The position numbers were made by a program, and so were the translations under genes. Source: Rhizobium sp. Root1220 (GTDB taxonomy: Bacteria > Pseudomonadota > Alphaproteobacteria > Rhizobiales > Rhizobiaceae). From it: a stretch of DNA of 64,000 nucleotides. The notes under the pieces are model-generated. The model saw only the letters and a program-made list of their open reading frames with translations. It was not told where the DNA came from and ran no database searches. The stretch lies in assembly GCF_001426265.1 (NCBI RefSeq), contig NZ_LMDG01000036.1:163534-227533 (forward strand), read 5' to 3'. This document shows, piece by piece, positions 45,180 to 54,698 of the stretch; position 1 is the stretch's first letter; the number at the start of each line of letters is the position of its first letter.

Positions 45180-46859
45180 CTAAAACAACCCTTCAATATA
45201 TCCCTGCTCGTTAAGATAGATTCGCTCCGCCGAAGGCGATTTCGGCAGCCCCGGCATGGTCATGATTTCACCGGTGATGACCACAATGAAGCCGGCGCCG
45301 GCGGAGAGGCGCACCTCGCGAACCGGCACGATATGCCCCTCGGGGGCACCTCGAAGGTTAGGGTCGGTCGAAAACGAATACTGCGTCTTCGCCATGCATA
45401 CGGGAAGATTCCCATAACCCTCGTCTTCCCAGGCCTGCAGCTGATCGCGCACGGCCTTGTCGGCCGTCACCTCGCCAGCGTGGTAGATCTTGGAGGCGAC
45501 GACTTCGATCTTCTCGAAAAGCGGAACATCGTCCGGATAGAGCGGCTCGAACTTCGCCTGCCCGGATTCGGCAAGTTCGACCACCTTGTAGGCGAGATCC
45601 TCGATTCCGGCCGAGCCCTCCGCCCAATGCCGGCATAGGATCGCTTCCGCACCGAGACGCGACACATATTCCTTCACCGCGGCCACTTCGGCGTCGGTAT
45701 CCGAAATGAAATGGTTGATCGCGACGACCACGGGGACACCGAACTTGCGGACATTGGCAAGGTGGCGGCCGAGATTGGAACAACCCTTCTTCAGCGCGCT
45801 CACATTCTCCGTTCCGAGATCTTCCTTCCTGACACCGCCATTCATCTTCAGCGCTCGCACGGTCGCGACGATGACAGCCGCGTCGGGCTTCAGCCCCGCC
45901 TTGCGGCACTTGATGTCGAAGAATTTCTCCGCGCCGAGATCGGCTCCGAAGCCGGCCTCGGTCACGACATATTCGCCGAGCTTCAGCGCTGTCCTGGTAG
46001 CAATCACCGAATTGCAGCCATGGGCAATGTTGGCAAAAGGACCGCCATGCACGAGCGCCGGGTTGTTTTCCAGCGTCTGCACGAGGTTCGGCTGCATGGC
46101 ATCCTTCAGCAGAACGGCCATCGCACCATCGGCCTTGAGGTCGCGGGCATACACCGCCGTCTTGTCGCGCCGATAACCGACGATGATATTGCCGAGACGG
46201 GCTTCGAGATCCCTGAGATCGGAAGCAAGGCAAAGGATCGCCATCACTTCCGAAGCGACGGTGATATCGAAGCCGCTCTGTCGGGGAAAACCGTTGGCGA
46301 CGCCGCCGAGCGACGAGACCATTTCGCGCAGCGCCCGGTCGTTCATGTCCATGACCCGGCGCCATGTGACGCGGCGGATATCGATATCCTGCTCGTTGCC
46401 CCAGTAGATGTGGTTGTCGATCATCGCAGCCAGCAGATTGTGCGCCGAGGTGATTGCATGAAAGTCCCCGGTGAAGTGCAGGTTGATATCCTCCATGGGG
46501 ATGACCTGCGCATAACCGCCGCCGGCTGCACCGCCCTTCACGCCGAAACAGGGGCCGAGCGAGGCCTCGCGGATGCAGACCACCGCTTTCTTGCCGATCC
46601 GGTTCAGTCCGTCGCCAAGCCCTACGGTCGTGGTCGTCTTCCCCTCGCCCGCCGGCGTCGGATTGATCGCCGTCACCAGGATCAGCTTGCCATCCGGTCT
46701 GCCGGCCAGGCCGGCGATGAATTCGGCACTGATCTTTGCCTTGTCGTGCCCGTAGGGCGCTAGCTGTTCGGCAGGGATCCCAAGCTTGGCACCGATGTCG
46801 AAGATACGCTTCTTGTCTGCAGCGCGGGCGATTTCGATATCGGATTTGTAGGCTGCCAT
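45180..46859 (-). CDS. fhs: Formate-tetrahydrofolate ligase
   Basis: Activates formate with ATP to 10-formyl-tetrahydrofolate for one-carbon metabolism. The 559-residue length is standard. The nucleotide-binding motif is [17 protein letters not shown] (about residues 68-84); the family segments [21 protein letters not shown] and [13 protein letters not shown] are present. No other C1 genes (folD, purU) adjoin, so it appears to be a single unit. Its regulation is not visible. Confidence 0.97.
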   Translation of the reverse strand: MAAYKSDIEIARAADKKRIFDIGAKLGIPAEQLAPYGHDKAKISAEFIAGLAGRPDGKLILVTAINPTPAGEGKTTTTVGLGDGLNRIGKKAVVCIREASLGPCFGVKGGAAGGGYAQVIPMEDINLHFTGDFHAITSAHNLLAAMIDNHIYWGNEQDIDIRRVTWRRVMDMNDRALREMVSSLGGVANGFPRQSGFDITVASEVMAILCLASDLRDLEARLGNIIVGYRRDKTAVYARDLKADGAMAVLLKDAMQPNLVQTLENNPALVHGGPFANIAHGCNSVIATRTALKLGEYVVTEAGFGADLGAEKFFDIKCRKAGLKPDAAVIVATVRALKMNGGVRKEDLGTENVSALKKGCSNLGRHLANVRKFGVPVVVAINHFISDTDAEVAAVKEYVSRLGAEAILCRHWAEGSAGIEDLAYKVVELAESGQAKFEPLYPDDVPLFEKIEVVASKIYHAGEVTADKAVRDQLQAWEDEGYGNLPVCMAKTQYSFSTDPNLRGAPEGHIVPVREVRLSAGAGFIVVITGEIMTMPGLPKSPSAERIYLNEQGYIEGLF

Positions 46860-47019
46860 GGCTATTTCCCCACTTTGTCTCGTTGCGCTCGGCGAACGCC
46901 ATATGTGCTACAACGGGGATAGCGAAATATGCCGGAACTGTGAATAGTGTCGCGTTGCGGAACGCTTGCCCAAGCCGCTATCTGTAGATCGACCGATTCT
47001 ATATTTGCGAGGACAAGAC

Positions 47020-47532
47020 ATGAAATCACTCGAACTTGTGGTCGAGCGCATCATCCTTTCGAGCCGCTGGATACTGGTGGTCTTCTATATAGGTCTGGCT
47101 GGGTCGCTGGCGCTTTACGCCGTTTCCTTCGGCTACAAGTTGCTTAAGGTCGCGGGTGGCGTATTCCTGCTCGATGAGGGCGAAATGATCCTTGCCATGC
47201 TGGGTCTCATCGACGCGGCGCTGGTCGCCAGCCTCATCGTGATGGTGATGATCTCGGGATATGAGAACTTCGTCAGCCGGTTCGAGGAAAGCGAAGACGA
47301 CGTATCCTTCATTGGCAAGCTCGACGCCGGTAGCCTCAAGATCAAAGTCGCCTCCTCGATCGTCGCGATTTCCTCCATCCACCTGCTGCAGGTCTTCCTC
47401 AACGTCGACCAGTACACGGATGGGAAAATCATGTGGTTGACGGCCATGCATCTGGCGTTTGTCGTGTCCGCGGTTCTGCTCGGTTATCTCGAGTTGATTA
47501 CCAAGAAGGCGAAGGGTAGCGAGAAGGCGTGA
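47020..47532 (+). CDS. YqhA/UPF0114 family membrane protein
   Basis: A 170-residue inner-membrane protein with four hydrophobic helices. The opening KSLELVVERIILSSRWILV and the later SRFEESEDDVSFIGKLDAGSLKIKVASSIVAISSIHLL are the characteristic UPF0114 stretches. AGGA lies 6 nt before the ATG at 47020; the longer in-frame start at 46966 has none. Function unknown. Confidence 0.9.
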   Translation: MKSLELVVERIILSSRWILVVFYIGLAGSLALYAVSFGYKLLKVAGGVFLLDEGEMILAMLGLIDAALVASLIVMVMISGYENFVSRFEESEDDVSFIGKLDAGSLKIKVASSIVAISSIHLLQVFLNVDQYTDGKIMWLTAMHLAFVVSAVLLGYLELITKKAKGSEKA

Positions 47533-47592
47533 TGATTAAACGATTCGGCAAAGGCCGTGTCGACTTGGCAAAGTTTCCGCCAAGACCGCTCG

Positions 47593-47615
47593 GGTGTAGC
47601 TTTTTTCGCTACACC
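47593..47615. repeat. 8-bp inverted repeat with T-rich loop
   Basis: GGTGTAGC (47593-47600) pairs with GCTACACC (47608-47615) around TTTTTTC. It lies 60 bp after the YqhA-type stop. The T-run is in the loop rather than after the stem, so it is a poor terminator. It may be a binding site in the region before the LuxR-type gene. Confidence 0.4.
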
Positions 47616-47807
47616 GATACAACGAAAACGAAACACTCACCCACATCGGTTGTTATTCCTAGCCCGAAAAACACAACCAATAAGAGATTTTCTGTGATTA
47701 ATTCCGGATGACGCAATTAATCACCGCGTGCTCCGCTGTTTCTGCTAGCAAATATATCGGATTCCATATTTCATGGCACCGAAATGACGGTAAGCAGGGA
47801 CGTATCG

Positions 47808-48533
47808 ATGTCTTACATGACTACCTCGGAGAGGCAACTGTCTTTGTCCGTCGAGATTTCCGCTGCCAGGACCAGGGCTGAGTTTGCAGAAATTCTCGCC
47901 AAAGTAGCGCGAGCGTTCGGCTTCAGGTACATCACCCTGATGCACGCCCCATCGCCCGAAATCCTACTTCTGAAGGCACTTCTGATAGAGACCTCGCTTC
48001 CGGCTGCATATTTCAGCCGAGCCGATCGCGCGGCGGTAGCGCACAGTCCGCTTATCCCCGCTGGCATGCAAGACTCGGCGCTGCCTCGTGTGTGGAACCT
48101 GACCGAGCCAGCGCCTGCTTACCCGTTCCCCCCTGAGTTGCGTGATTTGCTGGACGCTTTCGACATGCAGACCGGCGTCGCTATACCGACCTACGCGCTA
48201 AACGGCGAGCGCCTGCTTTTGTGGTTGGGCGGAGATCGCGCGCCGCTTGGTCAAACCGAGCTCAACGAGCTCGTTATGGTCACGTTACAGGTGCTCGACG
48301 CCTACAATCTCGTGAAGCGCGCCAAGGCTGCCGAGCACCCGGCACTCTCCGCTCGTGAACACGAGGTCGTCCGCTGGACTGCACAGGGCAAGACATCGAT
48401 CGAGATCGGGCAGATCCTCTCCCTGTCCGACCACACGGTGAACGCCTACATGACCAGCGCGATCAGGAAGCTCGACTGCGTGAACCGCACCCAGTTGGTC
48501 GCAAAGGCGATCCGGCTCAAGCTGATCAACTGA
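47808..48533 (+). CDS. LuxR-family transcriptional regulator (LuxR solo)
   Basis: A 241-residue regulator. The N-terminal part has an autoinducer-binding-domain shape (FAEILAKVARAFGFRYITLMHAP), and the C-terminal part is a GerE helix-turn-helix (LSAREHEVVRWTAQGKTSIEIGQIL, then HTVNAYMTSAIRKL). The usual signal-pocket residues (W-x3-Y, D-P, W) are not at their usual places: the equivalent stretch is AYFSRADRAAVAHSPL, so it may not bind acyl-homoserine lactone. No luxI gene is near. An in-frame ATG at 47784 is an alternative start. Confidence 0.85.
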   Translation: MSYMTTSERQLSLSVEISAARTRAEFAEILAKVARAFGFRYITLMHAPSPEILLLKALLIETSLPAAYFSRADRAAVAHSPLIPAGMQDSALPRVWNLTEPAPAYPFPPELRDLLDAFDMQTGVAIPTYALNGERLLLWLGGDRAPLGQTELNELVMVTLQVLDAYNLVKRAKAAEHPALSAREHEVVRWTAQGKTSIEIGQILSLSDHTVNAYMTSAIRKLDCVNRTQLVAKAIRLKLIN

Positions 48534-48537
48534 GCGC

Positions 48538-49668
48538 TCAGCGATCGAGCACCGAGCGAAGCTCGACGAGATTTGAGCGCACCCTCAGGATATAGAAGCC
48601 CATTGTCGCCAAATGGCTAGGCATGACCAGACCGTCCTCGCGACCGTTGGAAATGATCGCTGGCTGGATCCGCAAGGCCGCCTGGAATTGCCGCATCGTC
48701 GCACCGAAAATGGCGCCGAGGTTGCGCTCTGCAACGACCTGCGAAAAATCCGATTGGGCGGCGGTCAGGATTGCATAATAGGCATACAGCTGACCATAGG
48801 CGAACCAGAACCGATCGTCGGCACGCGTATCGAACCAACCGCGATGATGGTTTGCCGAGCGGTCCGCAAGCACGTCGGACGTGCTGCCTAGATCGTTGGC
48901 AATGCGGTCGATGAATTGGATGAGGTTGTCCGCACGCGTATCGAAGATTGCGTTGCAGCTCGCCAGGTCGGTGTTGAATTTCCGCAGGCTCTCGAGCGCG
49001 GACCGGTAATAGCTAGGCGTCGGCGTCTTGGGGCCGAACGGATTGAGGCCGAAATACCAGCTGTATTCATCGAACTGCAGTTTGCCGCGGGCATCCTGCA
49101 AATCGCTGTTGATACCCGATGTGCCGCGCACGCGCCCAAGCGTATCGACGAGTTCAGCGGACGTGCGACGAACCGCCTGATTTACGCCACGCTGAAACGA
49201 CGCCTTGTTGTCCAGGAACGGCGTGTGGTCCCAGTCGACGCCGAAGAAGCCGAGGCGATAGAGCAGCATGGATGAAATCCACGCATTCTGGTTGACGTTG
49301 AAATCGGTCAGATCCGCGGCAACGTCCACGATTGCCGAGCGCTGGCAGGCCTTGGCCGCGGGCGCGGTAGCGCCATCGGCCACCGGCAGTTCCTGCCCAG
49401 CCGGAATCTTGCGTTCCGACAGCCGGTATTCGTTGACGAACGAGGGATTGAAACCGGTCCATACCTGCGTCTGCCAGACGAAGTAGCCATAGAGAACGAC
49501 AAGCAAGGCAACGAGACCGATGATCGGCAGCCGAACCATCCATGTCCGTTGAACATACCACCCTCTTGCAGCCATGAACGGCCAGAAGGCCCACGCAAAG
49601 AAGACCCGAACCCAGCGACCGATCATGCGTCCGATCAGCCTGAAAAAACCGGCAATCCGGTCGAGCAT
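48538..49668 (-). CDS. DUF2333 family membrane protein
   Basis: A 376-residue protein with one or two N-terminal hydrophobic segments (about residues 10-60; a helix around IIGLVALLVVLYGYFVW) and a large region on the other side of the membrane. The segments AWISSMLLYRLGFFGVDWDHTPFLDNKASFQRG and DLQDARGKLQFDEYSWYFGLNPFGPKTPTPS match the DUF2333 family. AAGGAG before the ATG at 49668 decides the start. Converges with the LuxR gene with a 4-bp gap. Function unknown. Confidence 0.85.
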   Translation of the reverse strand: MLDRIAGFFRLIGRMIGRWVRVFFAWAFWPFMAARGWYVQRTWMVRLPIIGLVALLVVLYGYFVWQTQVWTGFNPSFVNEYRLSERKIPAGQELPVADGATAPAAKACQRSAIVDVAADLTDFNVNQNAWISSMLLYRLGFFGVDWDHTPFLDNKASFQRGVNQAVRRTSAELVDTLGRVRGTSGINSDLQDARGKLQFDEYSWYFGLNPFGPKTPTPSYYRSALESLRKFNTDLASCNAIFDTRADNLIQFIDRIANDLGSTSDVLADRSANHHRGWFDTRADDRFWFAYGQLYAYYAILTAAQSDFSQVVAERNLGAIFGATMRQFQAALRIQPAIISNGREDGLVMPSHLATMGFYILRVRSNLVELRSVLDR

Positions 49669-49770
49669 CCTGTTCTCCTTGCGACGGCGGGCGAAATATT
49701 TCCTCAGCACTCACATATGTGCTCGACCGCGCAAGCACAACATCACGTCGATGTTATTGTCTTGCGCGGG

Positions 49771-50844
49771 CTACGAGCGCAGAAATCTGAATCGCAGGCG
49801 GGTGGAGATCTTCGTCGTATCGAGAATTGGCGTCCCAGGAGCCGTGTCGTGATCCGGCGCGAAAGCGGCGAACGCCTTGCGGAAGATGCCGTCGGCGGCC
49901 CGCTTGCGATGCTCCAGCTCCTGCGGCACCAGCATTCCGCGTTCGAACAGCGAGATCGGTCCGGCGATATTGGGAAACAGCTCCGTCGATATCTGAACCT
50001 TCGAGCCGGGAATTTCGGTATCCACCTGTGACTGGTAGATCAGCAATCGCTCTTCCGTGTCGATCATCTGCTTGCGGGCAAGCGCGTTACAGAGACCGAT
50101 CTGATTGTTGAGCGCATCGACGAAGAGCTGGAAGATGTTGATGAACCTTTCACGCCACTGACTTTCGTCGCGCATCGCGTGTTCCTCGTTGGAAATGCGA
50201 TCTGCTTCCGACTTCAGTGCGCGGCGCTCCTCTTCCATTGTCTCCCATTCGGCCTTGCTGCCATAGAGGCCGATCCGCCCCTGCGTCGTCAACGCCTTGG
50301 CATTCAACTCCTTGATGCGGAGGCGCGCGATGTCGATCTCGTCGACAAGACGCCGGCGGTGCTCGACGATGTCGATCAGCCGGCGTTCGGCGGCCTTGTG
50401 CGTTACGCGCGCCAGCGCGCGATGGTTCTCGATCAGGCCGGCCACGGCATCCGACTTCAGCAGAAGATCGCGTAACCGTTCCACCACCGGCGCCGCTCGC
50501 ACCCGGGCGCTGTGGCGACGCCACATGCGTTGCCGCGATAAGCGTCCTATCAGCTTTTCGGCCCTTGTGAGACCTCGAAAACCGTCGAGGTCAGCGGAGA
50601 CCTTCACCGTCATCGCGTCGAGGGCGGAGACAAGCTCAGCCAGTAGTTTGGCAAGGTTCACGCCGGCTGCGGCAAACCCCTGAAAGCGTCCATTTTCGAC
50701 GAGAAAACGCTCGTCGTCGGTCTGTGCGCCGTAGCGGGCGAACTCGTTCATGAACTCCGCGCACAGCTTCGCCTCCGGGCGCAACGCTTCCGCTAGTGTC
50801 CGGGCAGCCTCGTATTGGGTGTCGAAGGAGAAAGGCTTGCGCAC
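49771..50844 (-). CDS. Hypothetical coiled-coil protein, 357 aa
   Basis: A soluble, highly charged, mostly helical protein. Long stretches with heptad-like spacing (residues 130-230: EHRRRLVDEIDIARLRIKEL, then AEWETMEEERRALKSEADRI) suggest a coiled coil. No membrane helix or enzymatic motif is visible. The last residues are basic (TRLRFRFLRS). It follows tdk by 59 bp and precedes the DUF2333 gene by about 100 bp, all on the minus strand. I do not recognise a family. Confidence 0.75.
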   Translation of the reverse strand: MRKPFSFDTQYEAARTLAEALRPEAKLCAEFMNEFARYGAQTDDERFLVENGRFQGFAAAGVNLAKLLAELVSALDAMTVKVSADLDGFRGLTRAEKLIGRLSRQRMWRRHSARVRAAPVVERLRDLLLKSDAVAGLIENHRALARVTHKAAERRLIDIVEHRRRLVDEIDIARLRIKELNAKALTTQGRIGLYGSKAEWETMEEERRALKSEADRISNEEHAMRDESQWRERFINIFQLFVDALNNQIGLCNALARKQMIDTEERLLIYQSQVDTEIPGSKVQISTELFPNIAGPISLFERGMLVPQELEHRKRAADGIFRKAFAAFAPDHDTAPGTPILDTTKISTRLRFRFLRS

Positions 50845-50903
50845 CGGACGCCCCCTGGAATCAATTGGAAGAAACTACCCGGTCGCCCTGACAAAGAAAA
50901 CAG

Positions 50904-51506
50904 TCAGACCGCTTCGGCGATCCATTCACCGTTCATGGCATCGTCCCAGTGACGACGGCATAGCGATACGTACTTCTCATTTCCACCGACTTCGATCTGG
51001 GCGCCTTCATGTGCCACGTTTCCGTTCGCATCGAGACGAACGACCATCGTCGCCTTCCGTCCGCAATGGCAGATGGTGCGCACTTCGCGCATCTCGTCGG
51101 CAATCGCGAGAAGCTCCTGCGAAGCGGGGAAAAGCTTCCCTTGGAAATCGGTCCTCAGCCCGTAGACCATGACGGGAATATTCCTGCGGTCGACAATGCG
51201 GGCGAGCTGCCACACATGTTCCCGCGTCATGAAATGCGCCTCGTCGACGAAGATGCAGGCGATCGGTTCCGCCTCCCGGCCGAGATCGCCGACGAGGGCG
51301 TAAAGATCGGTTTCCGGCTCGAAGGCGATGGCATCGGCTTCAAGCCCGATCCTCGAGCCGATGACACCCTTTCCCATCCGCTCGTCGAAGGCCGCAATCA
51401 GGAGAACGGCGCGCATTCCGCGTTCCTCGTAGTTGTACGAGGCCTGTAGCAGCATCGTCGACTTGCCGGCATTCATGGTTGAGTAGTTGAAATAGAGCTT
51501 TGCCAT
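50904..51506 (-). CDS. tdk: Thymidine kinase
   Basis: Phosphorylates thymidine with ATP in pyrimidine salvage. The 200-residue type II enzyme has the P-loop TMNAGKSTMLL (residues 10-20), the DEAH-like segment CIFVDEAHFM, and a zinc-site pair near the C-terminus (CHCGRKAT, then SLCRRHWDDA). Start at 51506 with GGAG 6 nt upstream; longer in-frame starts give a spurious N-terminus. Divergent from choX. Confidence 0.97.
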   Translation of the reverse strand: MAKLYFNYSTMNAGKSTMLLQASYNYEERGMRAVLLIAAFDERMGKGVIGSRIGLEADAIAFEPETDLYALVGDLGREAEPIACIFVDEAHFMTREHVWQLARIVDRRNIPVMVYGLRTDFQGKLFPASQELLAIADEMREVRTICHCGRKATMVVRLDANGNVAHEGAQIEVGGNEKYVSLCRRHWDDAMNGEWIAEAV

Positions 51507-51741
51507 CGTTTTCTCCGTCTTTTCGTTCTTGAAAGCTCGAAAGCGGGAAGAAAAGCCCCGCATTTTGTTAGCCACAGGAAATTCACGTCCGACAATCGCG
51601 GAACCCTTTGAAATCTTGGCTTTCCAAGAAAAAGCGCGAACGTCGCAATCGGGTACTGCAATGCGGCGCAAACGCGCTGAGGTCGCTTGTAAAACTCGGC
51701 TATTGATGATTGGCTTGGGAACGTAAGACTGGGAGTCTAAA

Positions 51742-52695
51742 ATGAAAACGACAAGCGCATTCAAACTGACCACTGCCACCGCAGTTGCCGCTCTTTCCGT
51801 CGCAACCGCGGTTTTTGCCGCAGATCCCGATAGCTGCTCTGCCGTGCGTCTTTCAGACGTCGGCTGGACGGATATCACTGCAACAACCGCTACCGCGGCT
51901 GTTCTTCTGAAGAACCTCGGCTACGAGCCGGACGTCAAGGTCCTCTCGGTTCCGGTGACCTATCAGTCGTTGAAGAACAAGGACATCGACGTATTCCTGG
52001 GCAACTGGATGCCAGCGCAGCAGAAGGATGTTCAGCCCTATCTCGACGACAAGACGGTTGAATCCATCGGTGCCAACCTCGAAGGCGCGAAGTACACGCT
52101 GGCCACCAACGCCAAGGGCGCTGAACTCGGCATCAAGGACTTCAGCGATATCGGCAAGCACAAGGACGAGCTTGACGGCAAGATCTTCGGGATCGAGCCG
52201 GGTAACGATGGCAATCGCCTGGTCATGACCCTGATCGAAAAGAACGAGATGGGAATGGGCGGCCTTGAAGTCGTCGAGTCCTCCGAACAGGGCATGCTGG
52301 CACAGGTTGCCCGTGCGGAGAAGGACGGCAAGCCGGTTGTATTCCTCGGTTGGGCACCCCACCCGATGAACGAGAACTTCAAGATGACCTATCTGACCGG
52401 TGGCGACAGCACCTTCGGTCCGAACTTCGGCGGTGCGACGGTCCACACCAACACCCGAGCCGGATACACGACCGAATGCCCGAATGTCGGCAAGTTCATC
52501 TCCAATCTGAAGTTCAATCTGGAAATGGAAAACAAGATCATGGGCAAGATCCTCAACGATGGTGAGGATCCGCAGGTCGCGGCGACTGAATGGCTGAAGG
52601 CAAATCCGACGGCAGTCGATCCATGGCTTGCCGGTGTGACGACGAAGGACGGCAAAGACGCCCTTTCGGCCGTCAAATCGGGCCTCGGCCTCTGA
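51742..52695 (+). CDS. choX: Choline ABC transporter periplasmic binding protein
   Basis: High-affinity choline (and acetylcholine) binding protein of the ChoXWV uptake system. The 317-residue protein has a signal peptide (about 1-27, ending VFA-A). The aromatic cage residues typical of ChoX are visible as Trp in DVGWTDI, GNWMPAQ and FLGWAPHP and Tyr in AKYTLAT. GGGAG precedes the ATG. It is followed by a strong terminator-like hairpin (52708-52732) before choW, which would give more binding protein than membrane components. Confidence 0.94.
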   Translation: MKTTSAFKLTTATAVAALSVATAVFAADPDSCSAVRLSDVGWTDITATTATAAVLLKNLGYEPDVKVLSVPVTYQSLKNKDIDVFLGNWMPAQQKDVQPYLDDKTVESIGANLEGAKYTLATNAKGAELGIKDFSDIGKHKDELDGKIFGIEPGNDGNRLVMTLIEKNEMGMGGLEVVESSEQGMLAQVARAEKDGKPVVFLGWAPHPMNENFKMTYLTGGDSTFGPNFGGATVHTNTRAGYTTECPNVGKFISNLKFNLEMENKIMGKILNDGEDPQVAATEWLKANPTAVDPWLAGVTTKDGKDALSAVKSGLGL

Positions 52696-52707
52696 ATCTG
52701 ATGAACG

Positions 52708-52732
52708 GGGGCGGCCAGGGCCGCCCCTTTTT
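52708..52732 (+). terminator. Hairpin terminator between choX and choW
   Basis: GGGGCGGC (52708-52715) pairs with GCCGCCCC (52720-52727) across CAGG, followed by TTTTT. Probably a partial terminator within the operon. Confidence 0.85.
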
Positions 52733-52772
52733 GCTTCGTCCTGATCTCTGCTCTTTCGGATAGGCGCGCTCC

Positions 52773-53618
52773 TTGAACTGGATCACCGACTATAAAATTC
52801 CCATCGGCCCTTTCGCCAAATATACGGTCGATTGGCTGACCTCGAGCGGCGAATGGTTTTTTGACTGGCTGGCTTCGGTCCTGTCGCATGTCATCGGCGC
52901 ATTGCTTTTCGTCCTGCAGGCGCCGCATCCACTGATCGTCCTCGCGGTGATTGTCGCAATTGCCTATTGGCTCCGGCGCTCGATCGGCGTCGCAATCTTC
53001 ACGCTGCTGGGATTGCTGCTGATCATGAACCAGGGCTACTGGAAGGAAACAACCGAAACGCTGGCGCTTGTCCTTGCCTCGACGTTCGTCAGTATGGCCA
53101 TCGGTATTCCGCTCGGCATCGCCGGCGCCAGGCGCGCCTGGGTGTTCTCGATCATGCGTCCGGTGCTTGACCTGATGCAGACGATCCCGACATTCGTCTA
53201 TCTGATCCCCGCCCTCATTCTGTTCGGCCTCGGCATGGTCCCTGGCCTGATTGCAACAGTCATCTTTGCCATCCCCGCGCCGATCCGCCTTACGCGCCTC
53301 GGCATCATCTCGACCCCTCCTTCCCTCGTCGAGGCTGCCGAATCCTTCGGCGCGACGCCGACGCAGGTTTTGCGCAAAGTCGAGCTTCCGTTTGCCATGC
53401 CGCAGATCATGGCGGGACTGACGCAGACAATCATGTTGTCGCTTTCGATGGTGGTTATCGCCGCTCTGGTGGGCGCTGACGGCCTGGGCAAACCTGTCGT
53501 GCGCGCGCTGAATACGGTCAACGTGGCCATGGGCTTCCAGGCAGGTCTCTGTATCGTCATTCTCGCGATCATTCTTGATCGCATGTTCCGCTCGGCTGGT
53601 GAAGGAGAAGGCGTATGA
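52773..53618 (+). CDS. choW: Choline ABC transporter permease
   Basis: A 281-residue inner-membrane permease with about six helices and the EAA-type loop LVEAAESFGATPTQVLRKVELPFAMPQIMAGL. It imports choline with ChoX and ChoV. The start is a TTG at 52773; no upstream ATG is in frame, and the N-terminus (ITDYKIPIGPFAKYTVDWLT) matches the family. The stop overlaps the choV ATG by 4 bp. Confidence 0.93.
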   Translation: MNWITDYKIPIGPFAKYTVDWLTSSGEWFFDWLASVLSHVIGALLFVLQAPHPLIVLAVIVAIAYWLRRSIGVAIFTLLGLLLIMNQGYWKETTETLALVLASTFVSMAIGIPLGIAGARRAWVFSIMRPVLDLMQTIPTFVYLIPALILFGLGMVPGLIATVIFAIPAPIRLTRLGIISTPPSLVEAAESFGATPTQVLRKVELPFAMPQIMAGLTQTIMLSLSMVVIAALVGADGLGKPVVRALNTVNVAMGFQAGLCIVILAIILDRMFRSAGEGEGV

Positions 53619-54667
53619 CGGCCGTCCGCTTCGACAATGTCAGCATCGTCTTCGGCGACAAGCCGGCCGACGCGCTCGCGCTGGCAGACCAGGGCAAGAA
53701 TCGCGACGAAATCGGCGCTGCCACCGGGCTTGTCCTCGGTGTCGCCGATGCATCTCTGTCGGTCCAGGAAGGCGAGATCCTCGTGCTCATGGGGCTTTCC
53801 GGCTCCGGCAAATCGACACTGCTGCGCGCCGTCAACGGACTTGCACCGGTGGTGCGCGGCGAGGTCTCGGTCGCAACCAGCACCGGCATCGTCAATCCCT
53901 ACAAGACGAGCGCCAAGGGCCTGCGCGACCTGCGCATGCATACCGTCTCGATGGTGTTCCAGCAGTTCGCGCTGCTCCCGTGGCGCACGGTCGCGGACAA
54001 CGTCGGATTCGGCCTCGAACTCGCCGGCATGCCCGAGGCCGAACGCAAGCAGCGCGTCGGCGAACAACTCGAGCTCGTCAACCTGACGAAATGGGCGGAT
54101 CGCAGGGTCAATGAGCTCTCTGGCGGCATGCAGCAGCGCGTCGGCCTTGCCCGTGCTTTCGCCACAGGCGCCCCGATCCTCCTCATGGACGAGCCGTTCT
54201 CGGCACTCGACCCGCTGATCCGTACCCGCCTGCAGGATGAACTTCTCGAATTCCAGCGGCGCCTGAAAAAGACAATCCTCTTCGTCAGCCACGATCTCGA
54301 CGAAGCTTTCCGCATCGGCAACCGCATTGCGATCATGGAGGGCGGTCGCATCATCCAGTGCGGGACCCCGCAAGATATCGTCAAGAACCCGGCCGATCAG
54401 TATGTCGCCGACTTCGTCCAGCACATGAACCCGATCAGCATGCTGACCGCACAGGACGTCATGCAGCCCGGGCTCGGCAGCGCAGGGGTGGGGAGCGTCG
54501 TCAGCGGCACGGCGCGCGCGCAAACGCCGCTGGTCGACATCCTCGACGCACTGGCCCGTCAACCCGGCAGCATCGGCGTCGTCGAAAATGGCGCCGTCAT
54601 AGGCACCATCTCGGCGCAGGACATCGTTGCGGGCCTAACCCAGCATCGACGCAAAGAACAGGCTTGA
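53615..54667 (+). CDS. choV: Choline ABC transporter ATP-binding protein
   Basis: A 350-residue ABC ATPase of the osmolyte/quaternary-amine group. Walker A is GLSGSGKSTLL (about residues 60-70), the signature LSGGMQQRVGLARAF, Walker B ILLMDEPFSALDPL, and the H-loop FVSHDLDEAF. A C-terminal regulatory region (CBS-like) follows. It overlaps choW and is the last gene of choXWV. Confidence 0.95.
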   Translation: MTAVRFDNVSIVFGDKPADALALADQGKNRDEIGAATGLVLGVADASLSVQEGEILVLMGLSGSGKSTLLRAVNGLAPVVRGEVSVATSTGIVNPYKTSAKGLRDLRMHTVSMVFQQFALLPWRTVADNVGFGLELAGMPEAERKQRVGEQLELVNLTKWADRRVNELSGGMQQRVGLARAFATGAPILLMDEPFSALDPLIRTRLQDELLEFQRRLKKTILFVSHDLDEAFRIGNRIAIMEGGRIIQCGTPQDIVKNPADQYVADFVQHMNPISMLTAQDVMQPGLGSAGVGSVVSGTARAQTPLVDILDALARQPGSIGVVENGAVIGTISAQDIVAGLTQHRRKEQA

Positions 54668-54698
54668 TCCAGCCTCCCACTTCGGCCAGAAAGTGGAC

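Noticed and set aside
46930-46960. GGAAC...CGTT resembling a general stress (EcfG/RpoE2) promoter upstream of the YqhA-type gene
   Set aside because: The spacing is about 14 bp instead of the 16-17 bp expected, so I do not call it.
53198-54562. 454-codon minus-strand open frame over choW/choV
   Set aside because: Antisense to overlapping, well-identified transporter genes.
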